The translations under genes were made by a program, and so were the position numbers. From Apostichopus japonicus (Eukaryota; Echinodermata; Holothuroidea; Aspidochirotida; Stichopodidae), in the NCBI RefSeq assembly GCF_037975245.1, contig NC_092580.1:18836501-18900500 (forward strand): 64,000 nucleotides of DNA, read 5' to 3'. The notes under the pieces were generated by a model. That model saw only the letters and a program-made list of their open reading frames with translations. It made no database searches and was not told the origin of the DNA. Of this stretch, positions 1 through 13,983 are shown piece after piece. Positions within the stretch are counted from its first letter, which is position 1. Each line of letters begins with the position of its first letter.

Positions 1-1318
1 TGCTTATGGGTATAGACATGCAACCATAGATAATACCCAAGGAATATAGGATTCATGTGACCTCTCATGTGGATACAGGGTGACCTTAAAAATCACAAAA
101 AACATTTTTGACAGAATAAAGTGCCTACTTTGGGTGATCATAACCAGAAAAATAAAGGAGATACAGTTAAATTGAGTGCAGATTCATAAATTTTGGCAAG
201 AAGTAAGATAGAATACCAAATTTGAGCTCTCTACCTGGTACAAAGGCTGAATTATGAGCTTTCAAAGTCGGAAAATATCACAAAAGTCACTTTTTGCGAA
301 TCGCAAACGAGCAAAATGGCCGCAACGACCAAATTTCAACGGGCCATATCTCGAAAACGACATGGAGTATGATTTTAATTTTTTGTATGTGTTCATTTGG
401 GACATACTCAATCATTCTGATGAAATTTCATCTATTTCTGAGGGGGTCACCTGGGAACTTTTCAGAAAATTGGTTGATTTGAGGCGGAATGACCCACATG
501 CTACAGTGTGTTAGGATAATAGTTTTTGTCCCCGTGGTAGAAAATAAATCACGGAAAAAGCTCATGTCTGTAAATGATTCCCTGAATATGGCAATAGATA
601 CAGCTATGTGCAGCAATATTGAGAGTGTGTGCTGTGTATAGTAAACAGCCTGTATGCACTATGCAGTGAATAAACCTGTTTTACATGATTGCATCATACT
701 GTACGGTGTTGCTTTATCAGTTAAAGAAAAGTTCACTTGCAGTGTTTATCAAATCAAGTTTTTAGGTAATAGCAAAAACCTAATTCCTCCAATATAATTT
801 AAATATAAAGTCTAGTATACCACCATTATAAATTTATATATATATGTTCATGGCAGGCTTGGCAGCAATGATATATGGCTCATTACACAGTTCCATCAGT
901 ACTTAATTGGTTTCAGACCCTGTTAATGACCCTCACTGTTCACAATTAATGAAGAATCCACTGTAATTTAACAATTAATTTCACAATGTTTGATACGTCT
1001 GATGCATGGTGCTGTATGTAGCAAGATACCAACACATCTTGGAAAGGAGGAAAGCATTGAAACAAATATATTCCTGATTTTAAAATCTTAGACTATATTA
1101 CCATCTCCAATGATAATATAAATAAATAAACATATAACCCCAGTATATAATCAGGTAAAGAAATAAGTGAAAAAAATAGGGAAAAATTGGGGAAAAAATA
1201 AGTGAAAATATATATATACATATATACAAACAGGTTAAATGTGACAGTGTCATGCTTGCCAATTTGTGAGTGGTTTCAAGAGTCCAGGCCTAGTGTGTTT
1301 TAACCATAACACATAGTT

Positions 1319-1375
1319 TATTTAATACCCTATTTAATACCCTATTTAATACCCTAAATACCCTATTTAATACCC
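1319..1375. repeat. 12-bp tandem repeat TATTTAATACCC
   Basis: Three perfect copies, then a 9-bp shortened copy (TAAATACCC), then a fourth full copy. The TACCC ends are reminiscent of telomere-like strings, but the unit is not a telomeric repeat. Confidence 0.92.
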
Positions 1376-3498
1376 AACATTACCTCACATTAACAGTCAC
1401 CAACAAAAAAACAAAAAAATCTGACAATTATATGTATGCCACAGCAAGAATTACTAACAGCTTTTAGTACCACTAATCTGATTGCAGAAAGGCAAAAGCA
1501 TATATAGATCTGCTTGTGCAAAACCTTGCAAAGTTCTTTCCTGGAACTTTCCAATACATGCACACATATGCCCTACTAACTGCAAGGGCAGGCCCTCAGA
1601 GCATGAGTAATTTAAACACAAACCTCATCTCTAAACTTATCCAATTTTGACTCCTTCATGCCACCATTTCTGAGAGATATATATTTTAGACATGACCTTC
1701 AATTATACAGATAAGGATGGATCCCATTTTTTTTTCCCCCTTCAAGGTCATGTGATACTTCCTAAAGCACTCCGTCTTCATCACAATCAGTTTACAACGT
1801 ACATAGAAGACAATACAATAGTGAGCTTCATACTTTTATAAAAAAGCCATGATTTCACAGCAGAATACACCTTCACTTAACAGCATCTCCTCCTGTCCTT
1901 CTGATTGGCTACCATCAAACAGAAAATTTATCTTTTTTTCCCTCCCACCCCCTTTTTCTTTCTTTCTCTTTTTATTGTAATGCCGTCCCTGTAAAAAAAA
2001 TTGAAAAAATTTACATTTCGTGAGCGGCAAAGAATATGACCCGTTCTCCTTCTGTGCTTACAGCGAACAAAACTAAATTATCTCAGCCATTTTTTTTCAT
2101 TTTTTATCTCAAATCCACTCCAAGATGGCAAGGTTACCTTTGCATGAATAGCAACAATTTTCAACACGTTTAGGCTGGAGCTTTCGATGTAATCTTATGG
2201 ATAAATATCTGAAAACTGTTCAATGTGCCTTGGTTTTTAAAGCTTCATATATATATATCGGTATGACAGTAAGTTGAGAATGGAGGCCTTAAAAAGGAAA
2301 GAAATTCTTGCTTGGTCTTGTAAAAGAAATTTAGACTTGAAAAAGACAAATTACCCAATGAATATTTCTCACTTTACTTGGCTAAATTTCTCTTTGCACA
2401 AATTAACGTATGCCAATTATTTTTTTGGGGGGGTGGGGAGGGGGGATTCAGTGTCTGAATCTTGGTGGTATTAATATTGAGACAATTATGCAATCTTCAC
2501 ATCTGCATAATAAGAAATTTAGATGTGCACTCCACAGATATACTCAATTTCGAAGTCATCAAAATAGAAGAGAAATTGTTAATGCTGCGATTACCAATTT
2601 AAATAAATAAGACTTGATATGCAGCTTTAAGAACCTTTGGTGAGGAATTATGCAAACAAGTCATCAAGAAATACTATCTGATGCTGCAATAACCACAGAT
2701 GAGTGTTAAAGATCAATTTCATGCAAAGGGCAAGGTAAGTTTGACCACAAAGTTGAACGAAACCAGTGTCAATATTCCTTGAATCATATATCAAGAATGC
2801 AGAGCTCATACAACATCAACAAAAAACAGCCATGGATATTGCATGGGCTTCACAGGAACTTAAAGGTCATTACTTTTGCCCCCAAAATTTAGCATGCTAA
2901 AATTATTGCTATTTAGCATTTTAAATGTATTTTTCTGGAGGATTCCGACCATCCAATTTGGATCAGCTCAGACATTGCAAAATGTTAAATTTAGACAAGG
3001 TGGTCATCACTTCGGGAGAGAATATTCTTTGCCAGTGGTTGTAATATGTATGCTTAAATTGGCAAATGAGCAAGAATCATATCACTTTACAGCATTTACA
3101 TGGGGGAAACACATGACGGCCATTCAGTAGGGAGAAAAAGTATAAGCAATGAATTCAATCTGCATGGGTACTAAATGGAATATATGCTTTAAAGACACTG
3201 TCACGGTAACACAGAGCATGCAGTGCTGTGTTGATTGTGCATTTGGTATACATGCAATACAAGCAATCGGGTAAAACATAAGATAGATATTATCATTGTC
3301 TGGAAACTGTGAAACAGTCAACAGATATTTATGCAGCGATCAAATAGGGGACTGAAATATGTACCCTTCCTCAATATGATAGGAAACACAGGTATTAAGC
3401 AAACTGTACAACAGTTACACGACTCATGAAGAAGATAACTTGTTAACCAGATACAGGCTGTTAACTGCATGAATTCGGTAAGCGGCATTGGAGGTAAG

Positions 3499-3541
3499 TG
3501 GCATTGACTCAAAAGAGGGTCAGTTGGGGGAGGGTGGGGGA
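3499..3541 (+). repeat. internal fragment of donor-like repeat
   Basis: GTGGCATTGACTCAAAAGAGG, then GTCAG, then a G-run with TGGGGG, closely parallels the corresponding stretch of the copy at 23633-23685. It lies in DCP1 intron 3, about 615 bp beyond exon 3. Confidence 0.45.
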
Positions 3542-4155
3542 TGTGTAAGTGCGAAACAGCCACCCGTTCTTCGGCTAGGTACAGATGGGAAAGTGCAATA
3601 GTGCAGTCAAAATTGGTTAAGAGAAGAGCTGTGCAATATTAGTATGACAGTGTAGCCATCAGGTCCAGTTTGTATTGCATTGGTCACAACCTGACAGAAC
3701 TATCCATTACTTAGAGAAAAGGTTACGTTACCTAAGAAAGGTAATCTGTTACCTCTTAATAGCCCACGACAATTGCATCAATTATTAAAGCTGTATTGAA
3801 ATGATTGATGCACCTCAGATTTTTTTTTATCCAGGACAGCAGATGCTGGCTGTTTACTGTAATAGCGAATGGTAGCTATTCCGAAGGGTAATGGTAATGG
3901 ATGTTAACTTCAAAGGCTTGCAAATGGAAATATAATGGGATTACATAGAAAAAATATATATTTTGATGGAACTGTTAATAACAAGCAGATTTGGAGTTGT
4001 CAATAGTTCTAATCACAATAATCTCTTAGTTAGATTGAGAAGTATCCAATCATGTGTGAACAAATTATATGGAATAATTAGATACAGACATATATCAACA
4101 ACAACAACAAAAACACTTTAAAAGGAAGAAACCGCAATTGGTTTAGTGTCCTTAC

Positions 4156-4283
4156 AATCAGCACTCTTGTACAACAAGAAAGGGTCATTGCGTTGAAATT
4201 CCATCTCTTTGGTAATAGGCTCCGTAAAGTTGTGCATGCTGAGTCTGTTCATGATGATAAAGCCATGAAAAGGGGTAGCTGAC
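4156..4283 (-). CDS. DCP1: DCP1 coding exon 3 (EVH1 core)
   Basis: A 128-nt exon whose first base completes the arginine codon of exon 2 (AG|G). It then encodes SATPFHGFIIMNRLSMHNF, EPITKEMEFQ and NDPFLLYKSAD, residues 57-99 of the protein. This matches the DCP1 EVH1 core (human SASPYHGFTIVNRLNMHNL, EPVNKDLEFQLHEPFLLYRN). Borders are an acceptor CTTTCTACAG and a donor GTAAGG, leaving phase 1. The acceptor lies about 55 kb from the exon 2 donor. Frame and phase continuity make the same gene the simplest reading. A second, partial DCP1 copy is the alternative. The next expected segment (SIYSIWFYD-like) was not found in 1-4155, so it probably lies outside the window. Confidence 0.93.
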
Positions 4284-7200
4284 CTGTAGAAAGCAATGAA
4301 AAAACAAAACGAGAGTTTTACCAGTCTTCATTGCTAAGCATGTTTGCACTTTTCCCTTCTCCAGTCAATCAATTTAAACACACACCGGAAACAAGCAATA
4401 TTATCTCCACTTCATTAATCTGAAACACGATACGGAACTTTTTTTGTTTGTTAATTCCAAACAAACTGCAGCCCTGTAAATTCACCCATTATCTGGGCAT
4501 TTTAAAAGAGCATAGATCTTCAAATGCAGTTCAACTTCCTACAGGTATGGTGAGCCTACAAAGTTTTAATCTGCAGAGGAATGTACTGGTTTGGAAAGGA
4601 AGGAGCGGTTTCACAATTTAACCCATTGTTTATCATTAAAATGCAAATGTAAACAAAATACCTACTACCACACTTGTTTTTATATCGGATCAAGCAGGTT
4701 TCTAAGGTTAACAACCTCTGAAAGGTAAAGTGCTCGGTGAAGTGGTGAGACACATCTATTTTCTTTTTTTGTGTAAAAGAAACGATTAACTCGCCAGAGA
4801 AAACAGGTAAAAAGATTGAGGAACTAGCAAGGCCGATCCCTTCCAACCCCTCCCCAATCCCTCTCCCCCACCTTCCCCCCCCCCTCCGTCTGTAATATTA
4901 AGACAATCTCAATGTTTAATCGCCAGGACTCCCTTGCTTGTTGTAAACAGACAAACATGAAGACCTGCATGAGTGTGATGTTTTTCCATTTCCATTTACA
5001 AAATATAGAGATTGCATGGAAGGAATACAATTAGCCGGGTAAGATGCACAGTTTGGTTACGTACAATACATTCTATTTTACGTAATCTGGGTGACAATAT
5101 GCAGAGAATGACAAAAATGTGTGGGCATGCATAAATGACCACATTTTCATGATGGGAAGTGCTACAGGCATTTCTCCTCGAGAGCCACTTTTGGAGGACT
5201 ACAGTGACGTCAAAAGGAATTTCAAAATTCATATTCCACTGAAAACAGTTCCCAATTTATGAAAAAGAACCTCTAGGCCAGCATCTATGCAAAACATATT
5301 GAAAAAGATAGGGAAGGAAAGATTCATAACTTTTGAGCACAAGAACGACGTATAATATTCAAGATTCTAATAAGATTCTGAAATCTGACATCACATTAGC
5401 TATTACTATATAGACACTCTAAATGGTGGATCGACAAAAAGCCAAAGCCATCGGTTGCATGGTCGGTCTCGGCGAGGAGATAGCCTTATAGACATATAGT
5501 AGAGCAGTCAGTGTACAAGTGAGGATAACTTTAGGCACTCATAACGAAAAAATTGGGTGGTCATGATGAAATTTGAAGGTGCCTTCAGCTATCCAGTGTC
5601 CACTTCCTTACAAATTTCACATCACAACTAGCATTCACAAAACAATATTCACATGAAGGTTGAGCTATAGTTCTCAGCTTACAAACCTTGATTATAAAGA
5701 TGTATAACTTGCACTAGCATGCAAATTTGTAGAAACTTCTAACAAGAAATCGGTTGAAAAATTTGACAGATTTATTATATTTTGGTAGCATGAACACGAC
5801 ATATAAAGGACAAAATATGGTAGTCATATGCCAAATTCATCCACTGAAGATATTAAAAACTACCCACAGATGTAACAAAAAGCCCATCAAAATATCACAA
5901 ATATCACAGTTCTCTAGCTAGATTTTAAGGCTGAATCGATATATGCTACATGTAATAACTTTTGAAACTGACAAATGTGTGCCACATAAATGACTGTGCC
6001 GCATAAGGCTAAAGACTACTCCTGCTCACTACTATACGGACCAAAACTATGATAAAATACTATGCTAAAATCTTGCTTGTCCAAGGTTAGGTAGATCAGA
6101 AAATTAGACTGGATAACACTGGAGACAGGTAAGTATGTTACAAAATTTCTACAACATTCATTGATGCCTCTGGGAGAAGTAGCCTTATAGCTGCAGTCAT
6201 TAGTTAATGAATGCATTTTAGTTGCAGTCATTGGTTAATGATTCTACGTTACCCTCAGTCGAAACTCAAACCCGCCCGTCGGTACGCTTCGCAAAATATC
6301 AATTCCCGTACAATGTCTCCATTCAACTGTCTGAAATTTTAACTAATTCAGGCAAAAACTCTACAAATATAAAAATTGAAACAGTTTAACAGAATTCTCA
6401 GTCATATCAAATCATGACAAATGTACTCTATCAATTCAGTTTCAAAATATAGCAGGCAGAAAAACACCAATAAAATTTCATGACCAAATTTATTTTGAGA
6501 TCACACATTTGTACCAAGTTTACAAAGGATAGGGATGAACCTCAACAAATAATTTCCTAATTTTTCTTTTAAAGGACAAAACTAAAGCAATTTATACCAA
6601 ATTTTACCATGGCAGCCGAACAAAATTTATAACTAACCTTTCTCTGGATCTTCGACAAAATTAATCCATGAATACGAGATTGCCAACTTTAATTATTAAT
6701 TCACTAGCTCATGCAAACTACTGGGGTACCCTTCCTGACTCTTTATCAGAACTTGAAAAATTCCAATTCTCATTTCCACTTTTAATTTAGCTGTCCTTGG
6801 TTCAATTTTCAAAGAAGTGAAATGTATTCTATTTTCTTATCTGTGGCAGTCCAGTCACTATAAGCCAACTGAATATGTGTGTGTACAGACATGTAAATCT
6901 GCAGCAAGCAATTCAGTGACCATCCACGCGCAAATCTTTCTTTAAGTTTGTGAGAATAGACGAGTATATAACTTTTTTTCTTTTATCCTTTAATCTTGGT
7001 CCCAAGTCGTCTTAAAAATAGTTACGAAAATTCCTACCTCCCTTCAGCTCATCGTCTTTTATCGCACATTTCTTCACGTCCTTGAGTGGCTAAATTCAGC
7101 CATTTTGTTACCCAGTAACAAAAGTTGAACAGTGCTCAACTTTGCACGACAATCAAATCTTGTCGCATGCAACATAAGTTGAGCAAGATTCAATTGACAC

Positions 7201-9209
7201 GCTGCGATTAAGTCGTGCGAAATTTTAAAACAAATCGTGTACGATTTTATCGTGAACGATAATTCCTCACGACAAGAGGAGAAGCCATTCACACTTACCG
7301 ACAAAGTCGTACACGACAAGTCAGCTAAACACAAACCGCAGACGATTTTTGTCGTGTCGTGTAAATGCACCTTGAGGGTACTCAATTAACACATTAAAGA
7401 TCTGAACGCCACTATATGTATAGATTCTAAAATAAAGAATTTCACACAGATGTGAGACACGTATGCTGCAAACTTAAATGGGCCTCATGAGTTTTTGGGA
7501 ACCATGCAGTGGCTGAAATCTAAACCTAAACCATGTGATAACCATGGAAGAATACTGGTTTACGTGAAGTCCTCATCATAGGTTAACATTTATCTACAAC
7601 TGCATGACTGTGCTAATTGTTTTTACAAATGCAATCTAAATATTGGTTATGCATTCAACTGCACTTTGAGCACAACAGACTATAGTAACTATTAATTCCA
7701 CACAAAGGTCAAACAAGGAAATTTTGAAAAACATGGATACAAGTACATTGAATATTATATGATAATGATATCATCATGAGCTGCAACAAGGATGAGCAAG
7801 AAATTGATTTTACAGGCAACAGTGATTTTTTGTGCAGCCAATCCACAGGCCGCACACTTACAGTATAGCTGTGCCTTATCTGTGACAACAATGGAAATAT
7901 CACTATATGGCTAAATAAAACACACAAACGATTGTAAACACTGACAGCCCAAATCAAACAATCACCCAGATTAACGGTTAGACAAATTTATCATTTTCCA
8001 GGTATCATAAACGCATGGATGAGATCGACTTAATATTTAAAGTATGCTATAAGATTTCATGCCTCCCAGTAACAGGATTCTGAGAAACCTTGTGGGCCAC
8101 AGAAAATCTTCCTCTGCGTTTACATATTCGCCAAATGTGTAAAGACTATATTCTAAGTAGTGTCACCTGAATGGCACTTTAGATAGAAAGAACATTTTAT
8201 AGCTACTTAGGTGACAGAAATTTCATCACTTAATATAACAGGGTAGGTACATCTCAAGAAAAGCTGACATGGTCCACATATGCATTACATTTCAAATTGC
8301 AAGTACTGCACATTAACTATATAATGTAGACACTGGCAAAGCAGCATGAGAGCATTTTAGTACGGAAACACATATATTGCTGAACTGTTTGAAAGTTTGA
8401 AAACATTTTACGATTCAGAGGTGGAGAGGCCTAGCGGTTTGATTGCATATATTCCTAATGGAGCATTAAGTGTATCCAATGAAGCAAAAATTGTATACGA
8501 TGTTCTGCGAGTGCTACACTCTAACTTCTTTAAGCAATCAATTTTGCCACATAAAAAGCAAGAAGTTTATACTTAGCATTGTGTACAATGGGAATAAGGG
8601 AGACCCACTATAGGGTATAAAGAATGATGGATGATATTTCCATGTAAATTTGGACATTTCTACTTTCCTTTTCTACCCTTTTTTTGCAAGACATATCATT
8701 TACGCCCGAATCCGAATGCATGCAATTTCTGTCAAAATTGTTTTACTTGGCCAGCAAATTTTGCTCAAAGGCTGATGACAACAAGATTCAATTGTATATC
8801 CAACGATAACTGTGAGAAAGTCTAGGGCAGCATGTACATCGCTACTGGCAACGAGATGATTCTTCTGTCAGCAATCCCATCAGCTACCCCCATGGGATGA
8901 CAAACAATGTATCAGTTGCACTCACAAATTTTGTTGGTAATTAGTTTTCTCCATATATACACTTTTCACTGCTGTCAACCTGTCTTGGATATATATACTA
9001 CTACATCAAGGCATGAATCTGTGTACATGCACCACTCAGGGTCATTAACCTATTCAGTTTCTATACACAACAACTATTTAGTTCAAGACACATTTCCCCT
9101 TTGGTATTATGGTCCTCCAATGTCTTCTTGCATATCGGCTCATACAATATATATATAGATTCTTTTCTTTTCCGTTCTGTAATTCTCCTTGTGGACGATA
9201 TTTTTCGTC
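4284..9209. other. intron segment without genes
   Basis: AT-rich and mostly unique. It holds a C-rich run (4847-4887), a short GGAGACAGGTAAG fragment (6120-6133) and the CACGAC-rich segment listed separately. Short open frames such as 4556-4846 and 7709-7957 show no recognisable family. Confidence 0.6.
7036..7380. repeat. CACGAC/GTCGTG-rich repeat-like segment
   Basis: About 340 bp packed with short inverted strings: GCACGAC, AAGTCGTGCG, AATCGTGTACGATTTTATCG, GTGAACGATAA, GTCGTACACGACAAG and GTCGTGTCGTG. It ends GTAAATGCACCTTGAGGG. Its CpG density is far above the surroundings. The composition and multiple self-complementary motifs suggest a non-autonomous DNA transposon (MITE), but I could not define matching termini or a target duplication. 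The 103-codon minus-strand frame across it is not recognisable. Confidence 0.45.
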
Positions 9210-10609
9210 CAGGGTTGGCCGGTTTTTACCGGGCGGTTTTTACCGCCCCGGTAAAAACAGGTTTTTTACCGGTTTTTACCAGGAGGTTTTTCCCACATTT
9301 AAGTGGGAAAAACTGGGAAAAACCGGGAAAAACCTCAAATTATATAGAATTCCTCAAAACTCATGTGGAACTTGTGGAGGAGCATAGAATCTACAAGAAA
9401 ATGGCATCTTATGGTAGGGGGTTGGGTTACATCCAAAGAACAGCTATGATCTATAACTTGTGAGTTTACCGATTAGACTATTATAAATAATTCAAATAAA
9501 TAATATATTGGATGCTCAAATCAACCAACTTTATTTTCCTATCGAGATGCATAATTCCATTATCTAGAGAATGGACTCGTATCAAACTGTTGGTGCCTCC
9601 TAGGGCTATGGTTCGTCATATTATACATGCCACATTAGTCCGCTCAGATCCAAATGATGATTCACATCCAAGAACGATCACTTCATGTCTGCGATAAATT
9701 GTACTCTGTTCACACTTCGCACTAGGCACTGTACTATGCTTATATTGCTTATAGGCACTGTACTAAGTGACTGTTGTGACATCAACTAATTTGAGAATAA
9801 GTAACAATTGGAACAGTTACTTGTGTTGTTGATACTCCTACCTCTTCAGTTAGCCTATACACAGGAAGTGCCCAGTATCACCTCACCTGTCCACCTCAAA
9901 GTGTTTAATCACTCATGCATGAAGTTGTATAATAATTGGACCATGTTTGCATCAAGGTAAACAGTTTGGTTGTGTGAATGGCTCCATAGGGCCATTGTGC
10001 GTTTAATACTTTAATTGGGCCCATGTGCCTTACAAAGTTTCAAAGCAGTTTCTATTGAGCCCCCTGGATTGAAGTTCACCTCAATAGACTGTTGCCTACT
10101 GTATTAATGGAATGAACTGTCTGAGCACATAATATTATATTATTATATGGTTCCTTGTCCCTTTGAGGCTTTGGATGCCATGGTTCGCCACTTCGTTCTA
10201 TCCTCCGCTGTTCATGCCACATAATAGGCCTGAAGAATTTAGGAGGGGTGAATGTCCCAGTGTAGACCTATAATGGTTTGGGCAATAGGCAATGCATACT
10301 GCTAAAGAGATCGTGACAGAATAACTATACATGTGCAATACGAAAAATACTCCTTTTTCCACAAAAAGTTGAATAAGAATGTGATAAAATAGCTCAAAAT
10401 GAAGCTAAGAAACTCCCATATTCAATAAAATATGCCTGTCATGAAACAATATCGTGCCTACTGATGACCCTGCATTTTACGGACAATTAATACTAGTTTT
10501 CGAGACGGAGGCGGTTTTTACCGGTATTTACCAGTTTTTCCCGGTTTTTACCTGGTTTTTACCGCTTAGTGGGAAAAACAGGTTTTTCCCCGGGAAAATG
10601 CCAACCCTG
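9210..10609. mobile_element. hAT-type non-autonomous element (CAGGGTTGGC ends)
   Basis: A 1,400-bp element with inverted termini. The left end begins CAGGGTTGGC and the right end finishes GCCAACCCTG, 10 bp of perfect terminal inverted repeat. Both subterminal zones carry reiterated GGTTTTTACC / GGGAAAAAC motifs in both orientations (9220-9335 and 10510-10600). Flanks are TTTTTCGTC on the left (9201-9209) and TTTTTCGAC on the right (10610-10618), an 8-of-9 match that fits a decayed 8-bp hAT target duplication with a one-base slip. CAGGG termini plus about 8-bp duplications are typical of the hAT superfamily. No transposase frame exists inside; the open frames at 9512-9697 and 9101-9463 are not recognisable and are probably chance. 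Confidence 0.75.
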
Positions 10610-13497
10610 TTTTTCGACCCCTCGGACACAAAAAACGGAGAAGAAAAATCATGAGAGAAATTAATACATCGTTCATAGAATTTCGGTGGAATGATGATTT
10701 AATTGAATTCATCTCCTTCACAGCTCAAGGATGTCTATGTTTGATGCTGGCAAGAGAAATTTAATATTGGTGTTTATTTCTTCTATCGTTTCTTTGTCCT
10801 TTCTTGAAGGATCTGGAATACTTGTGAAAAGATTTGACTTTAAATGGCTTTTCAAATGGGTTATAACAATTCGCCACAGGTATAATTGTCCTGGGTTGCC
10901 TGTTTGAATGTATGTCTTTCACTTCCGGAAATGCTGGTACGTACTGTTTTACTTAAATTGTGGCAAAGGGTGGTATAAAAAACTAAAATGTCTAGCTGTA
11001 GCCTCCAGGATACAGCAGGAAGGGATGATGATGCCTAAAAGTTAATTCTTATTTAACAAAATTAAGCGTTACCTAAGGTCTGCACTGTAAAGCTCAAACA
11101 AGCCAAAAAAAACCATCTTCATTAGTTGAATACTCCTCTCCTCCTCCCCTTCCCCCTCACCTGATAAGACTCCAAACCAGCTACAAGGGTGAAACAGACC
11201 CTCTTCACCTTTCATAATCATAAAACAAAAGTATTGTATGTTCCTAAGATGAATCAACTGTTTGCATTTAGGCAGAAGTTTCTCCGATCCCGATCCTCCT
11301 CACTCCCCCCCCCACCCCTCTCTCTCTCCTCATCATCACCTTCACCTCCCCTCGCCTCCTTCCCCCCTGCCACTCATCGAATACTTCTAATCCACTCGCA
11401 TCTTACAGAACCAAGCTTCCTTACACTCCATTTTGTGATGGGAAGTTATACTGTAATACCACCATAATTTAGCCATACCGCATTACAACACACATATCAG
11501 TTTGAACTACACTTGCTTATGATAATACATATCCCTATACCTCCAGTGCACAGCTACTTCCTAGCTGTCTCTAAAAAAATATTCACAATTTTTCTTATTA
11601 TGTCATCTTTTGATAGATGTGGTGCCTTTAGTCTCTCATCCAAGTCAGAAAATATGCACAAAAACCCCAAAATATCAAAAACAGCTGTCGTTTCTTTCTC
11701 AGCAGACCACTGTTGCTTTGAGCTGAAGTCTTAAAACAAAATTAATTGGAGCATTTTCTAAATTAAATGGGCTAAAGGCAAAATGATCCATTTCTTTGTT
11801 TTTGTTCCCCTGTTTCTCTTCTCCTTTTATTTTTATGGCTGTGTTTCTTTAAGAGGAGGAAGACATTGGCAGTGACATGCATCAAAGATGAGAGGCCTGC
11901 AAGCACCAACAGATAATTTGATTTTGGATACTCATCAATAAACAAGCAAGCCAAAAATGTAATGATATAAACTTTATATGACAATGACTCTGACAAACAT
12001 TAAAGAGTTAAATCAGCAAATACATCCAACCAAGTATCACATATATTTTGGCCATTCTGATTTAACGCTCATAATTAATAACTCTGCCAACTCTTACACC
12101 TGCACTAGAAGGTGTTGATGATGATCATTCAGACATAGGCACATGACATTGTGTGTCCATGTGTAAAACAGTTCAAAGTATCCCTGTAATGATGTTATTA
12201 GAAAGTGTGACAACTTTTTTTCATAGTATATCAAATATTTGATCACATGAAATGAGATTTACAAGGCTTTCATTGAGGAACTCGGATTGTATAAAACTGT
12301 TTTGAGATGATATGAGGGGAATTAATCAGATCTATAGTTCACAATTTGCCGTTTTGGCAAAGACATGGATGGTATAAAGTTGTTAACAACTTGTAACTGC
12401 ATATTCAAAGTTTCAGCTCTACTTGTTGTCCATGAATAGTGATCATGCAATTTGAGTCTTTATTTTGAGCTGATAGAGTTTATAAAAAGAATCGAATCCA
12501 CATTACACAATAGGTTGGCGCCAGGTTTATCTTCACAGAGCTTCTGACTGTACTGAAAAGTTGGTTTAGATTATCTGTCATACACGTTAGCAACAGTAGG
12601 ATAATATGTGTTCTGTTAGGTAAAATGAACAAGAGACTTGACGTGGTCAAAAGTGGCATGAAGTATTGTGCTAGAGCAGTTGGAGATGCAAAACTCTGAG
12701 GAAAAATTTAGTTACTTGCTCAAGGCTATTGAAATTAACTATAAAACTAGAACTGCATATGCTATATGCAGTATTGTAGTATATGTGAAGTGCTTGCAGT
12801 ATTAAGGAGAACTTTTCGGTTGTGCATGGTGTTACTTTTTGAGCAGACAACACACCAGGGAGTGTAGTCATGTAGGTACCTACAAAGTGAGGGCCCGTGT
12901 GAGTGCCATGACAGGCTCAGAATAAGTTGGCTACGCAGCTACCCTCTGAAACTGCAAATGTACAGAGACTATATGAAACTTTAAGTTCCAACGTCCAGTC
13001 ATGTAGGTATCGTTCACTTGGCCAGTAATGCCAATTGATATTGTAATGTGCACGCACACTACAATTCAACGACTACTACTGACCCAATTACAGATGACAA
13101 TAAATAAAGCAACAACCTGCACACAGCACAGTGTAGTACACAGACACATAGGGAATGGCAAGAGAAATGTTAGCTGCAGAAAGGTTAATGGAAATCTCAT
13201 AGTCTCATAGACAACTAATTGAAACTCTGATGGATATTAAATACTCGGGAAACCCTGAAAAGGATTTAGGTAATCGTTCTAAAACTGTAGAGTAAAATTA
13301 TGGAGGTTGTTAATGGCACAGAAAATTGACCGTAATAAATTTTAAGTGAAAATCTGTTCATTCTGCAAGAAATCCTTTTTAACTGTAATAAAGAGAAAAA
13401 TTCTACTGCCTGCCTGCATTGCTGAAATAATACTACGGAATATAGATGAAGCAAAAGGCATGTATTATGTAGAAATGTTTCAGTGTTTAAACAAAGA

Positions 13498-13645
13498 AAT
13501 AGACAGACAGACATGTCTGCAGACAGACACACATACAGATAGACATACATGTAAGCTGACATACAGACATACAAATAGACATACATGTATGCAGACAAAC
13601 ATGTATGTCTGACAAATAGACATACATTTATGCACATACAGTACA
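13498..13645. repeat. imperfect (GACA)/(CATA) tetranucleotide tract
   Basis: Roughly 145 bp dominated by GACA, CATA and GACATACA units with ACATGT interruptions. It gives rise to Tyr/Cys/Val-rich open frames on the minus strand (13266-13679, 13480-13674), which are artefacts of the repeat and not genes. Confidence 0.9.
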
Positions 13646-13963
13646 TGTATGCTAACAGATAGAATAAGGTACATGGCATTTATATAGTCTATCTTCTATG
13701 TCAAGCTGACACTGCCAATGCACAAATAGTGCTGATGTAAAAATTATGTAAAATGTATACACCTTATATCAAAATGCAATTCATAAAGACATGCTTAAGA
13801 AAGATAATCTTTGAATGTTCCTTCACAAGTGTTAGGAGCAAACTTAAAACACATTTGTTCCGGGGGGTTGCATTTCACTAGTACTGTTTTAGGGTGTGGT
13901 TGTGTTTTTGTAAAATCGCCAATGCATATAGTTTCTATAGAAGTGAGCGCTTATAGAAATGCC

Positions 13964-13983
13964 ATTATTATTATTATTACTAT
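13964..13983. repeat. (ATT)n short microsatellite
   Basis: Five to six ATT units with one interruption (ACTATT). It is short and of no evident function. Confidence 0.8.

Larger units (their letters stand above)
1..4155 (-). other. DCP1: 5' part of DCP1 intron 3 (continues outside window)
   Basis: Starts at the exon 3 donor (GTAAGG at 4155 downward) and runs off the window. It contains a small TATTTAATACCC tandem array (1319-1375), pyrimidine runs near 1725-1740 and 1930-1975, a G-run at 2427-2445 and a fragment of the donor-like repeat family at 3499-3541. The 86-codon plus-strand open frame at 254-514 has no family resemblance I can name. No further DCP1 exon was found by eye, although a very short or divergent one could be missed. 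Confidence 0.6.

Noticed and set aside
254-514. 86-codon plus-strand frame near the left edge
   Set aside because: No recognisable family, and overlapping frames on both strands are equally open. It may be part of a repeat but no second copy is in the window.
7074-7385. 103-codon minus-strand frame
   Set aside because: It lies over the CACGAC-rich repeat-like block, and its residues reflect those repeated motifs rather than a protein family.
13266-13679. Open frame of 137 codons rich in Cys, Tyr and Val
   Set aside because: It is the translation of the GACA/CATA tetranucleotide tract and carries periodic repeats in every frame.
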